Assembly (NCBI GenBank): GCA_002421405.1
Contig: DIJY01000004.1
Location: 1 to 12,726 of the forward strand
Source: Caryophanales bacterium UBA5632
GTDB taxonomy: Bacteria > Bacillota_I > Bacilli_A > Izemoplasmatales > Hujiaoplasmataceae
Direction: 5' to 3'
Length of the DNA: 12,726 nucleotides
Shown: piece by piece, positions 1 to 6,448 of the stretch
Layout of the letters: every line of letters begins with the position of its first letter
Numbering within the stretch: position 1 is the stretch's first letter
The notes under the pieces: generated by a model
Databases searched by the model: none
Seen by the model: only the letters and a program-made list of their open reading frames with translations
What the model was told of the DNA's origin: nothing
Position numbers and translations under genes: made by a program

Positions 1-436
1 TTGTAACAACTAAATATCTTGGAATAGCAACGGCAGTCGCAACGAACATCAAAGCTGTTTGGTTGATAGAAAATAAGGTTTTCTTCGCTCTAAAATTCTT
101 TTTGGAAAGTGCATACCCCGTTGCGAGCGTAATTAATATCGTTAATAAAATCGTCGCGACGGTAATGAAGATGGAATTGAAGAAATAGCGAGTCATCGGC
201 ACTCCGGTACCAGAAGCCGTTCGAAATAATCTTGCAAAGTTATTCAACGTCGGATTCGACACAAAGAACCTTGGTGGGAATAAGAACAACTCCGATAACG
301 GTTTAAATGCTTGGCTGACGACGTATAGAACCGGTAAAAGCATAAATAAACCAATTGGAACGAGTAAAATATAAAATTTTAATTGTGATTTATGGAAGGA
401 TTTCGGATTAATTTGGGTCCCTAAGAAACTAGCCAT
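1..436 (-). CDS. MalG-type sugar ABC transporter permease, 3' end cut by window
   Basis: Inner of the two membrane subunits of a carbohydrate (CUT1-type) ABC importer. The first 145 residues are in the window. The start ATG is at 436-434, 6 nt after the stop of the upstream permease, with only a weak ribosome site (GGTGAT), so translational coupling is likely. A short basic cytoplasmic head is followed by a first membrane helix at about residues 20-42 (FYILLVPIGLFMLLPVLYVV). Then come a periplasm-facing loop with the usual 'F..NPTLNNFARLF' pattern of MalG proteins and a second helix near 105-125 containing 'RYFFNSIFITVATILL'. The 'N S' before that helix and the following 'GYALSK..F..K' are typical of the MalG/MsmG family. 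The EAA loop that contacts the ATPase lies beyond the window. It should pair with the MalF-type protein encoded just before it. Confidence 0.9.
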   Translation of the reverse strand, partial: MASFLGTQINPKSFHKSQLKFYILLVPIGLFMLLPVLYVVSQAFKPLSELFLFPPRFFVSNPTLNNFARLFRTASGTGVPMTRYFFNSIFITVATILLTILITLATGYALSKKNFRAKKTLFSINQTALMFVATAVAIPRYLVVT

Positions 437-442
437 CTTCTA

Positions 443-1426
443 TCACCGATCCCTTTCGCCGAATAAGCGGTAAGCGACTCTTGAGAACATCAAAATCAAT
501 AACAAGAGCAACACTGACAACGCTGCCGCATATCCCATTTCATACCGAATAAAACCATAATCATCGATATGGTTTACAATTAATTGACCTGCATATTGTG
601 GGGTCGGATTTGAACCTGATAATGCAACACCGATACCGCCGGCATTGAAAGCACCGACAATCGCCATCACAGCACCGAATAACATTTGCGGTTTCATCGA
701 TGGAATAGTAATGTAGAAGATTTCTTGAAGTCGATTTTTAATGCCGTCGATATAAGCCGCTTCATACATTTCGCGGTTGACATTTAAAATCCCTGCAAGC
801 ATTGATAAGAACCCAATCCCCATGGAACTCCATAAGGTTACGAAAATCATGATGCTCATCAAATAATCGCCAGATTGAAGAAAGTCAATGGGTGTATTCA
901 CGAAGCCCAAGTCAAGAAATATCGCATTGATATAACCGGATTTATCGCCAGAAAATAAAGTTCTAAAGATTACACCGGTTAATACGCCACCCAGCATCGA
1001 AGGGGTATAAAGGGCTAATGCTAAAAACTTTCTTGGCGTTGCTTGAATTTGTGAAAGCATCCAAGCCATGAGGAACGATAAAGCATAGCCACCAGGACCA
1101 GTGATGATTGCGTATTTTAATGTGTTTGGCAAAACGTAACGCAAAAAGATTTCATCTTGCGTTAAAATCATGATGTAATTGTAAAATCCACCCATTTTAG
1201 CGAAAACTGGCATTTCAATCACATTGAAGTAAGTGAATGAAAGACCCATCGCCACCAATACTGGGATAACAATGAATAAAGTGAATAAAATGATATAGGG
1301 TGCCAGTAAGAGAACGGTTGACATTTTGTCTTTGTCAACTTTTTCCCAGGCGGGTTGAATTTTAGTTTGATAGAATTTTTTAAGTTTGTTTTCTTTCTTT
1401 TCAATCTTATTTTCTGCCATCATCAT
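443..1426 (-). CDS. MalF-type sugar ABC transporter permease
   Basis: Membrane subunit of a CUT1-type carbohydrate importer, 327 residues, normal for the family. After a basic cytoplasmic head, hydrophobic helices are visible near residues 37-60, 100-123, 135-155, 188-212, 245-268 and 298-316, six in all. The EAA loop that docks on the ATPase is clear at about 222-241 (EAAYIDGIKN followed by IPSM). The start is one of three tandem ATGs at 1426, 1423 and 1420. The ribosome site GGAGGT (1437-1432) lies inside the last codons of the preceding gene, 5 nt before the first and 8 nt before the second ATG. The first ATG overlaps the upstream TGA as ATGA, so expression is coupled to the large binding protein. 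The stop is TGA. No ATPase gene follows within the window. Substrate is inferred from neighbours to be a beta-gluco-oligosaccharide. Confidence 0.93.
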   Translation of the reverse strand: MMMAENKIEKKENKLKKFYQTKIQPAWEKVDKDKMSTVLLLAPYIILFTLFIVIPVLVAMGLSFTYFNVIEMPVFAKMGGFYNYIMILTQDEIFLRYVLPNTLKYAIITGPGGYALSFLMAWMLSQIQATPRKFLALALYTPSMLGGVLTGVIFRTLFSGDKSGYINAIFLDLGFVNTPIDFLQSGDYLMSIMIFVTLWSSMGIGFLSMLAGILNVNREMYEAAYIDGIKNRLQEIFYITIPSMKPQMLFGAVMAIVGAFNAGGIGVALSGSNPTPQYAGQLIVNHIDDYGFIRYEMGYAAALSVLLLLLILMFSRVAYRLFGERDR

Positions 1427-4410
1427 GCCCCACCTCCCGCATTATCGATTTGTAGTTGAATCCATTTAATATCTCGAACTGTGAATGGTTTTAATATTTC
1501 ACCTTTTTCGTTAAGATATCCAAATTCAATCATTTTCTTTGTGATTTCACGATTGATTTTTAAGACTTGATCATCAATCGCTACGCGAATAGGCGTGCCA
1601 TCAAAAGTCACTTTATTCCAAATATCAGATAAACCACGTTCAAGCAAATATTGTCCAGGCGTTCTTGGAATATCAGCAAGCCATTTGACTTGTTCGATAA
1701 TGACAGCTTTATCCGTAGAATCGATTGGCGAGTTCTCAACGGCTTGAATATTACCGGATAACCAAACAAATTCTGGACCATAAGTAGATTGGAGGGCGAA
1801 GGCGAATTCAGATTGCGTTTCGGCAGACATCCACCATTTTAAGAATTCCCACGAATGAGCTTTCTTCGTAGTGTCATCAGACTTGAACATCACGGCGCCA
1901 GAACCGTTGGCGATATACCAACGCTGAACATCGCCTTCGCTATTTTTAACACCAGGATAAGGCGCTAATGCCCATTGACCGGTGAGTTCGGGAGCGGCAT
2001 TTTTTAAGGTTAGGTACGTTCCAAAATCGATGATTCCGATGGGAAGTGTATTATACCTAAATGAGTTATAGAAACTCGCAACATAGGAAGGTAAACTATA
2101 AGTAGTATATAAATCAGAAAGTAATTTAAGTCCTTTATATGAGTTTTCTGAACTAATCGACGTTGTTAATCCATCAGTTGCATAAACTGCTCCATCGTAT
2201 TGATAGATGAGTGCTGAAGTTTGGTAGAACCATTTTAAGGAGGTTCCGCCACTGGTAGGATAATAAAAATTCATGCCATAACGTTGAAGCGTTGGGAGCA
2301 TGTCGATGACATCATCCCACGTGTCTGGAATTTCTAAATTTAAAGCCTTCATCGTATCGATGCGGTAAACCAAGGCGTGGAATTCTAAAGTTTCTGGAAG
2401 CGCATAAACCCCATCATCTAAAACATATGGGATGAATGCCCCTGGCGCAAAATCACTCGCAATGGTCCAAAAATCTTCAAACTCAGTCATGTCTTGCAAT
2501 GCACCACGGATTGCTAAATCAAAGGGCATATAAGAAGCCAATCCTAAAGCAATATCCGGCGTCTTGCCCGCTGCGTTTGCTAAGATCAGTTTACTGGCAT
2601 CTGGCATAATGGAAATTTTGATTTTAATGTCTGAATTCGCGAACGCTTGGTCCGCCATTTTTTGCATTAGGTCAACATAGATTAACGAACGATTGACCCA
2701 AATATTAATTGCTTCTGGATCATCAACGGTAATATACTTCTTTTTTGTGAATGAAGCAAAGAAGGTACGAATAGAATTACCCGTTTTTTGGAAGACGTTT
2801 GCATTTGGATTTGAAAGTTCTTCATCGTTAAATACGGTAAAGCTATCGAGGTATAACGGTTGATTTGAAATAGCCGTTAAGGAATCACCCAGCATTTGTG
2901 TCACGGATCCAACCCCACTATAAAGTGTTGGCAGATAAATCGGAATCTTATTCGGTTCTAACCGGATTTTATCGAGTGAGGCTACCGCTGTTTTCAAAAA
3001 AGCTAAGGAAGCAGATAAGTCTTGTTTATCTGTATAGTCACTTAATGAAACAATCGTATGACGAATGATAATGTCATAAGCCCATAAATAACTAATTGTT
3101 TCCGGAATATATTGGGTAAAATTCCACTGACGGTCAATATCAATCGTGACCCCTGTTATTTTTAAGATATTTAGTGCGAAAGCATTGATATGATCGACTA
3201 ACAATTGAATATCGCGTAATTGTGATTTGACAGGTTCGACAACAGCGCGGAAAGAAATTGTATGAGTTCCAGCAGTCAAAAAGAAATTAAAGTTTTCGGT
3301 TTCGTTTCCTAAAACTTCATTTTCCCAGTTTGCACTTCCAGTTTCTTTGAATTCATAATAAGCTAATTCTTCAAAAGGAATGACATTATCGATTTCAATG
3401 GCACGGAAAACGGAAAATTCGTTTTTATCATTGAGATAATGCAATGAGATTTGGTAATTTCCTGTTTCGGTAACGGTGAATGAATAAGTAACTTCTTGAC
3501 CCGAACGATACCAGGCAGCACCATTAATCACGTTTAATTTCTTATCGATTGCATCAAAAGGCGTGACTGAAGGTGATTGGAATGCATAAAGACGAACATA
3601 TGAACTGTTCTTTTCAATGTATTGAGTTGCATTGATTTCAATAATATTTTTAGGTGATGGCGCATCATCGTGAAGTTCTTTGTATGCATTATATGAGGAT
3701 CTCACCACAGGCGCAACCACCGTCATATCACCAAAGAGCACATCGCCGTTCATAATGTTGACAACTTCAATGACATTATCTCCCGCTTGTAATTCGAATA
3801 ACAAAGGATTCGTCGTTGAATAGGTATTGTTATAGAGTGGGAGATTTCGCCATTCAGTCACTCTCATCTGACTAGGTAATGATTCATCTCCATAGGTATC
3901 TAAAACAAAGTCTTTAGAATCATCCGTCCATACTAAAGGAACATCAACGGTTTTCGCATCATCAAACTGATAGATGCCGTTCACTTTTATACCGATTGTT
4001 AAGTTATTTAAAACATTGGGAAGGACATAATAGTCGACCGCAAGATGGTAAAGACCCGCTTGTGTTACATTCACTTCGTATTCTGCTGTTCCTGCAGATT
4101 TAAGATTCACCGCTTTTGTTCCTAAGTAGTTATAATCTTCAATTGTAGCAGCCGTATTGAGTAATGCAGTTTTATCGGTTAGGCCATACGTTATCGGATA
4201 ATCATCCAAAAAACTCACGTATGAGTAACGGGTAATATACTCATCGCTTCCCTTGATAATTGCTAGAGCTTCTTCGTATAATTCATCCGTCACTTCTTCT
4301 TTCCAAGCTTGATAATCAGAACGAGCGAAAGGGTTATTAAACAAAAGCATAAATAACACTCCGAGGATGAAGATCAAGATGAGCGGTTTGATCAATCGTT
4401 TTAAATTCAT
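1423..4410 (-). CDS. Giant membrane-anchored sugar-binding protein with two N-terminal carbohydrate-binding-like modules
   Basis: Extracellular substrate-binding protein of 995 residues, more than twice the usual 420-450. Residues 5-25 form one hydrophobic segment after Lys/Arg. I see no lipobox and no Cys anywhere in the protein, so it is probably held by an uncleaved helix. Two beta-sandwich-like modules follow, at about 60-235 and 255-410. Both show the pattern 'A.YEV.V..AGLY.L...Y' or 'VTYSFTVTETGNYQISLHY', and the second has 'VFRAIEIDN..PFEEL' and 'F.LTAGTHTISF.AV', as in galactose-binding-fold modules. A helical linker (about 410-555) leads to a family-1 solute-binding domain at about 565-960, with 'TPDIALG', 'DDGVYALPETLEFHALVYR', 'PDTWDDVIDMLPTLQ' and 'WEFLKWWMSAETQSEFA'. 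Similar large architectures are known in Firmicutes. Its start has GGAGGG 5 nt upstream (4421-4416). It heads the permease operon and has its own promoter. The C-terminal Gly codons carry the next gene's ribosome site. Ligand unknown; beta-glucan fragments are inferred. Confidence 0.9.
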   Translation of the reverse strand: MNLKRLIKPLILIFILGVLFMLLFNNPFARSDYQAWKEEVTDELYEEALAIIKGSDEYITRYSYVSFLDDYPITYGLTDKTALLNTAATIEDYNYLGTKAVNLKSAGTAEYEVNVTQAGLYHLAVDYYVLPNVLNNLTIGIKVNGIYQFDDAKTVDVPLVWTDDSKDFVLDTYGDESLPSQMRVTEWRNLPLYNNTYSTTNPLLFELQAGDNVIEVVNIMNGDVLFGDMTVVAPVVRSSYNAYKELHDDAPSPKNIIEINATQYIEKNSSYVRLYAFQSPSVTPFDAIDKKLNVINGAAWYRSGQEVTYSFTVTETGNYQISLHYLNDKNEFSVFRAIEIDNVIPFEELAYYEFKETGSANWENEVLGNETENFNFFLTAGTHTISFRAVVEPVKSQLRDIQLLVDHINAFALNILKITGVTIDIDRQWNFTQYIPETISYLWAYDIIIRHTIVSLSDYTDKQDLSASLAFLKTAVASLDKIRLEPNKIPIYLPTLYSGVGSVTQMLGDSLTAISNQPLYLDSFTVFNDEELSNPNANVFQKTGNSIRTFFASFTKKKYITVDDPEAINIWVNRSLIYVDLMQKMADQAFANSDIKIKISIMPDASKLILANAAGKTPDIALGLASYMPFDLAIRGALQDMTEFEDFWTIASDFAPGAFIPYVLDDGVYALPETLEFHALVYRIDTMKALNLEIPDTWDDVIDMLPTLQRYGMNFYYPTSGGTSLKWFYQTSALIYQYDGAVYATDGLTTSISSENSYKGLKLLSDLYTTYSLPSYVASFYNSFRYNTLPIGIIDFGTYLTLKNAAPELTGQWALAPYPGVKNSEGDVQRWYIANGSGAVMFKSDDTTKKAHSWEFLKWWMSAETQSEFAFALQSTYGPEFVWLSGNIQAVENSPIDSTDKAVIIEQVKWLADIPRTPGQYLLERGLSDIWNKVTFDGTPIRVAIDDQVLKINREITKKMIEFGYLNEKGEILKPFTVRDIKWIQLQIDNAGGGA

Positions 4411-4415
4411 AAAAG

Positions 4416-4421
4416 CCCTCC
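4416..4421 (-). promoter_or_regulatory. Ribosome binding site of the giant binding protein
   Basis: GGAGGG on the minus strand, 5 nt (CTTTT) before the ATG at 4410. It fixes the start of the 995-residue protein, whose hydrophobic anchor begins directly after it. A small hairpin (CCAG, loop TTTTT, CTGG at 4440-4428) lies 6 nt upstream; it is too weak to call a switch. Confidence 0.8.
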
Positions 4422-4459
4422 GTGTTCCCAGAAAAACTGGTAATTTTCGAATATGTAAA

Positions 4460-4472
4460 CCGTATCATACGG
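4460..4472. promoter_or_regulatory. 13-bp palindrome at the predicted transcription start
   Basis: CCGTAT-G-ATACGG on the minus strand, perfect 6-bp arms with one central base, running from about -2 to +11 of the promoter at 4506-4477. It may be a second operator, or a short hairpin at the 5' end of the mRNA that protects it. Its sequence differs from the palindrome in the spacer, so if both bind proteins, they may be different ones. Confidence 0.45.
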
Positions 4473-4476
4473 CACA

Positions 4477-4506
4477 ATTATATCATAACTCTAAGAGTTA
4501 TGCCAA
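4477..4506 (-). promoter_or_regulatory. Sigma-A promoter for the giant binding protein and permeases
   Basis: On the minus strand the -35 is TTGGCA (4506-4501), the spacer is 18 nt and the -10 is TATAAT (4482-4477). Transcription should start near 4470, giving a leader of about 60 nt. It lies directly after the terminator of the preceding gene, so the giant binding protein and permeases have their own transcription start. Confidence 0.8.
4484..4502. promoter_or_regulatory. 19-bp perfect palindrome inside the promoter spacer (predicted operator)
   Basis: Minus-strand CATAACTCTTAGAGTTATG: two perfect 9-bp arms around one central base. It fills the gap between the -35 and -10 boxes and touches the last two bases of the -35. 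A dimeric repressor bound here would block RNA polymerase, so an operator is the simplest reading. It is not followed by a T-run, so it is not a terminator. The regulator is not in the window and I do not recognise the site. Confidence 0.65.
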
Positions 4507-4513
4507 GAGATAT

Positions 4514-4546
4514 ATAAAGAAAAGGTGTGCTTTTTGGGCACACCTT
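4514..4546 (-). terminator. Rho-independent terminator after the lipoprotein binding protein
   Basis: The minus strand reads AAGGTGTGC, loop CCAAAAA, GCACACCTT: a perfect 9-bp stem (4546-4538 with 4530-4522), followed by TTCTTT. Counting the stem end, the run is TTTTCTTT. It starts 11 nt after the TAA at 4560-4558. The T-run is on the minus-strand side only, so it ends transcripts of the lipoprotein binding protein. Some read-through into the giant binding protein and permeases is possible. Confidence 0.85.
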
Positions 4547-4557
4547 CAAGTAATTTT

Positions 4558-6318
4558 TTATTCGAAATCGGAGTCTTGATAACCGTAGTATAACTTCATA
4601 CCGTTTTTGAGTTTTGTGAAGGCTTGAGCATATCGATCATTGATCAATGTATTCCAAGTCGGAAGCAATGATAGAATCGAACTTTCGAAGTCGGCGTCAA
4701 ATTTAGCTTTACCGCCGTTGATATCCGAATTCCAATAATTTTGCCATTCATATTGAATGTCTTGGCGAGAACCTTCAGAAGAATAGTACCATGGGAATGC
4801 TTTATCGGAAACATCCCAGAAATCACCAGCTTTGTAAATTCTTAAGACTTCTTGGAACCCTGGCATTAAGTATTCTTCATCTTCATTTAAAGCACCGAAA
4901 CGTTGATGTTTCGTTGGTGTATACCAATGTTGCATTTGCGCATCAAACATCGGGCCTTGAACGATTGGCATTGAATCATTTAGCGCTGATGAGTAGCCAT
5001 TTGAACCTGCATCATAGAATAATTGAGCTGCTCTAGCTGCGAATGAACGAGAGTCTGCGCACCAGAAAATACCAAAAGTATAAGCAACTTGAATCATGAG
5101 TTCTTCTTGTGCTGTACATCCTAGATCGCCATCATCGATACAGTAGTTGTAAATTGCCATTGGGTCTAATACTAGTCCGATTGTTGCATCTTGGTAATCG
5201 GTCGCTGGACGTGGATAGATATCCCAATCATCGATATTACAAACAGCCCACCAGTTAGGATTTGTTTCGGCGCAATCGCCCATCATCCACGGTTGTGCTT
5301 CAAGTGTTAGCAAACGGCCTTGGCGGAATAAATGATAATCCCAAGATCCTGCAGTTGAGAATAAGGTGTGAACGGGTCCGGTAGCGGCATTTTCACCAAG
5401 TACTAGTGTTTCTTTATCTAAGTTACCATACATTGAACCATCAACCCATTCGTGGATATAACCAATCATGCTACGAACTTCACTCGAATTAATATTAAGA
5501 ATTGAAGTTCCGCTGGTATAATTTAACATTTGTTGACGAATCGTTGTCGTTCCGGTGTTGATGAATGCTAAAGGCGTGTCCATTGCACCATAGTATTGGT
5601 TATCTGGATCATTATCGTAGTTAGCCGTAAAATCAGTATATTCATCAATATCCCAATCAAAACCAGGCACTTCAATACCATTGGCATCTGCTAAGGATTT
5701 ATTAACGTATACACCCCAAGGAAGAATATATTGTGGAAGACCAGCTTGGAATCCATAATAATTCATCATCGCCATAATCGATGGATTGACTTGTTGGTAA
5801 AGTGGATCATCTGAAAAGCGAGAAATGTCAGCAACGAGACCTTTTGAAACGTCTCCAGATAAATCAACTGATGCCCATAAAGCTGGGAATCGTCCATTAT
5901 CATCGCGATAAGTTTCTAAGACTTGGTTCCATAGCCCACCAGGGTCACCCGATTTAAAATAACCGTTAATTTTAACGTTTGGATAAATTTGGTTAAAAGC
6001 TTTGGCAACTGCATAAGCAGCGGCGTTGTTTTGAGCTAATAAATCGTCTGGTGTGTAATTTTGATGTCCCATATCATACAAGGTAGAACCATCACCACTC
6101 CACAAAACGATATCGATTTCAGCTACAACATTGGTATCAAGTCCTGTATCGGATTCGATATTGGTTAGATTAGCTGTTGTCGTTGTCGTTGTTGATCCTG
6201 ACGTTGTCGTCGTTGTCGTCGACGTCGATGACGAAGAAATAGTTGTCGTTTTTTCATTACAACCAATCATTGCGACCAACAAAACTAAAGCCATCATGAC
6301 TGACAAAAGTTTTTTCAT
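4558..6318 (-). CDS. Lipoprotein sugar-binding protein of an ABC importer
   Basis: Extracellular solute-binding protein (family-1 type), 586 residues with the start chosen here. The ATG at 6318 is used because AGGAGG lies 6 nt upstream and a lipoprotein signal follows at once: MKKLLSVMMALVLLVAMIGC, lipid on Cys20. An in-frame ATG at 6366 lies upstream of the promoter's -10 and would not be on the mRNA. Residues 24-49 are a Thr/Ser tether. The binding domain starts near 65 and shows 'FNQIYPNVKI' (110s), 'PQYILPWGVYVNKSLADANGIEVP' split around residues 195-218, then 'DWDIDEYTDF'. The length is above the family's usual 430, with extra loops at 340-400. The mature part has five Cys (349, 360, 393, 401, 420), unusual for a secreted protein and perhaps forming disulfides. 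It has its own cre-marked promoter and terminator, fitting expression in excess over the permeases. Ligand unknown. Confidence 0.9.
   Translation of the reverse strand: MKKLLSVMMALVLLVAMIGCNEKTTTISSSSTSTTTTTTSGSTTTTTTANLTNIESDTGLDTNVVAEIDIVLWSGDGSTLYDMGHQNYTPDDLLAQNNAAAYAVAKAFNQIYPNVKINGYFKSGDPGGLWNQVLETYRDDNGRFPALWASVDLSGDVSKGLVADISRFSDDPLYQQVNPSIMAMMNYYGFQAGLPQYILPWGVYVNKSLADANGIEVPGFDWDIDEYTDFTANYDNDPDNQYYGAMDTPLAFINTGTTTIRQQMLNYTSGTSILNINSSEVRSMIGYIHEWVDGSMYGNLDKETLVLGENAATGPVHTLFSTAGSWDYHLFRQGRLLTLEAQPWMMGDCAETNPNWWAVCNIDDWDIYPRPATDYQDATIGLVLDPMAIYNYCIDDGDLGCTAQEELMIQVAYTFGIFWCADSRSFAARAAQLFYDAGSNGYSSALNDSMPIVQGPMFDAQMQHWYTPTKHQRFGALNEDEEYLMPGFQEVLRIYKAGDFWDVSDKAFPWYYSSEGSRQDIQYEWQNYWNSDINGGKAKFDADFESSILSLLPTWNTLINDRYAQAFTKLKNGMKLYYGYQDSDFE
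6172..6249 (-). repeat. Thr/Ser-rich tether coding repeat in the lipoprotein binding protein
   Basis: Low-complexity ACN/TCN codons for residues 24-49 just after the lipid Cys. The plus strand shows repeated gttgtcgt units. It encodes a flexible spacer between membrane and binding domain. Mixed codons (ACA, ACG, ACT) argue that the protein sequence, not DNA slippage alone, is kept. Confidence 0.8.
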
Positions 6319-6324
6319 TTTTTT

Positions 6325-6330
6325 CCTCCT
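6325..6330 (-). promoter_or_regulatory. Ribosome binding site deciding the start of the lipoprotein binding protein
   Basis: Perfect AGGAGG on the minus strand, 6 A residues before the ATG at 6318. It shows that the upstream in-frame ATG at 6366 is not the start. Confidence 0.9.
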
Positions 6331-6356
6331 ATTATTTTTTTGTATATATCGAAATA

Positions 6357-6385
6357 ATTTTATCATATAGATAAAGCGTTTTCAA
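6357..6385 (-). promoter_or_regulatory. Sigma-A promoter of the lipoprotein binding protein
   Basis: Minus strand: -35 TTGAAA (6385-6380), 17-nt spacer, -10 TAAAAT (6362-6357) with the extended TGA in front. The start is expected near 6350, with a leader of about 32 nt. The spacing is ideal and the boxes are near consensus, so this should be a strong promoter. Confidence 0.85.
6371..6384 (-). promoter_or_regulatory. cre-like CcpA operator overlapping the -35
   Basis: Minus strand TGAAAACGCTTTAT. Against the Bacillus cre pattern TGWAANCGNTNWCA only the last two bases differ; read from the other strand it again matches 12 of 14. It overlaps the -35 box, where CcpA binding represses. This suggests the binding protein is shut down when a preferred sugar such as glucose is present. 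Confidence 0.6.
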
Positions 6386-6391
6386 TACTTT

Positions 6392-6411
6392 TTATGTAAA
6401 TGGTTACATAA
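6392..6411. promoter_or_regulatory. 20-bp palindrome upstream of the binding-protein promoter
   Basis: Minus strand TTATGTAA-CCAT-TTACATAA, two perfect 8-bp arms. It ends 6 bp upstream of the -35. The TGTAA/TTACA half-sites resemble those of LacI-type sugar regulators, so an activator or repressor site is likely. It is followed by T-residues only on the plus strand, where no gene ends, so terminator function is unlikely. Confidence 0.5.
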
Positions 6412-6448
6412 TTTTTATTGTTCAGTAAATCATAATTTCAATAATATT

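Noticed and set aside
4428..4440. CCAG-TTTTT-CTGG hairpin as a riboswitch or ribosome-site switch
   Set aside because: Only 4 bp of stem, no alternate pairing with the ribosome site seen, and the leader is only about 60 nt.
4522..4546. Hairpin as a plus-strand or bidirectional terminator
   Set aside because: On the plus strand the stem is followed by CAAGTAA before any T-run, and no plus-strand gene lies upstream.
6364..6366. ATG giving a 602-residue binding protein
   Set aside because: It lies inside the promoter spacer, upstream of the -10, and has no ribosome site; the ATG at 6318 has AGGAGG and starts a proper lipoprotein signal.
6131..6370. Plus-strand ORF rich in Val/Asp
   Set aside because: It is the mirror of the Thr-rich tether on the opposite strand, with no ribosome site, and runs through the promoter region.
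6392..6411. Palindrome as a rho-independent terminator for the hydrolase operon
   Set aside because: The T-run follows only on the plus strand, where no gene ends; on the minus strand it is followed by A residues, and the stem is AT-rich.
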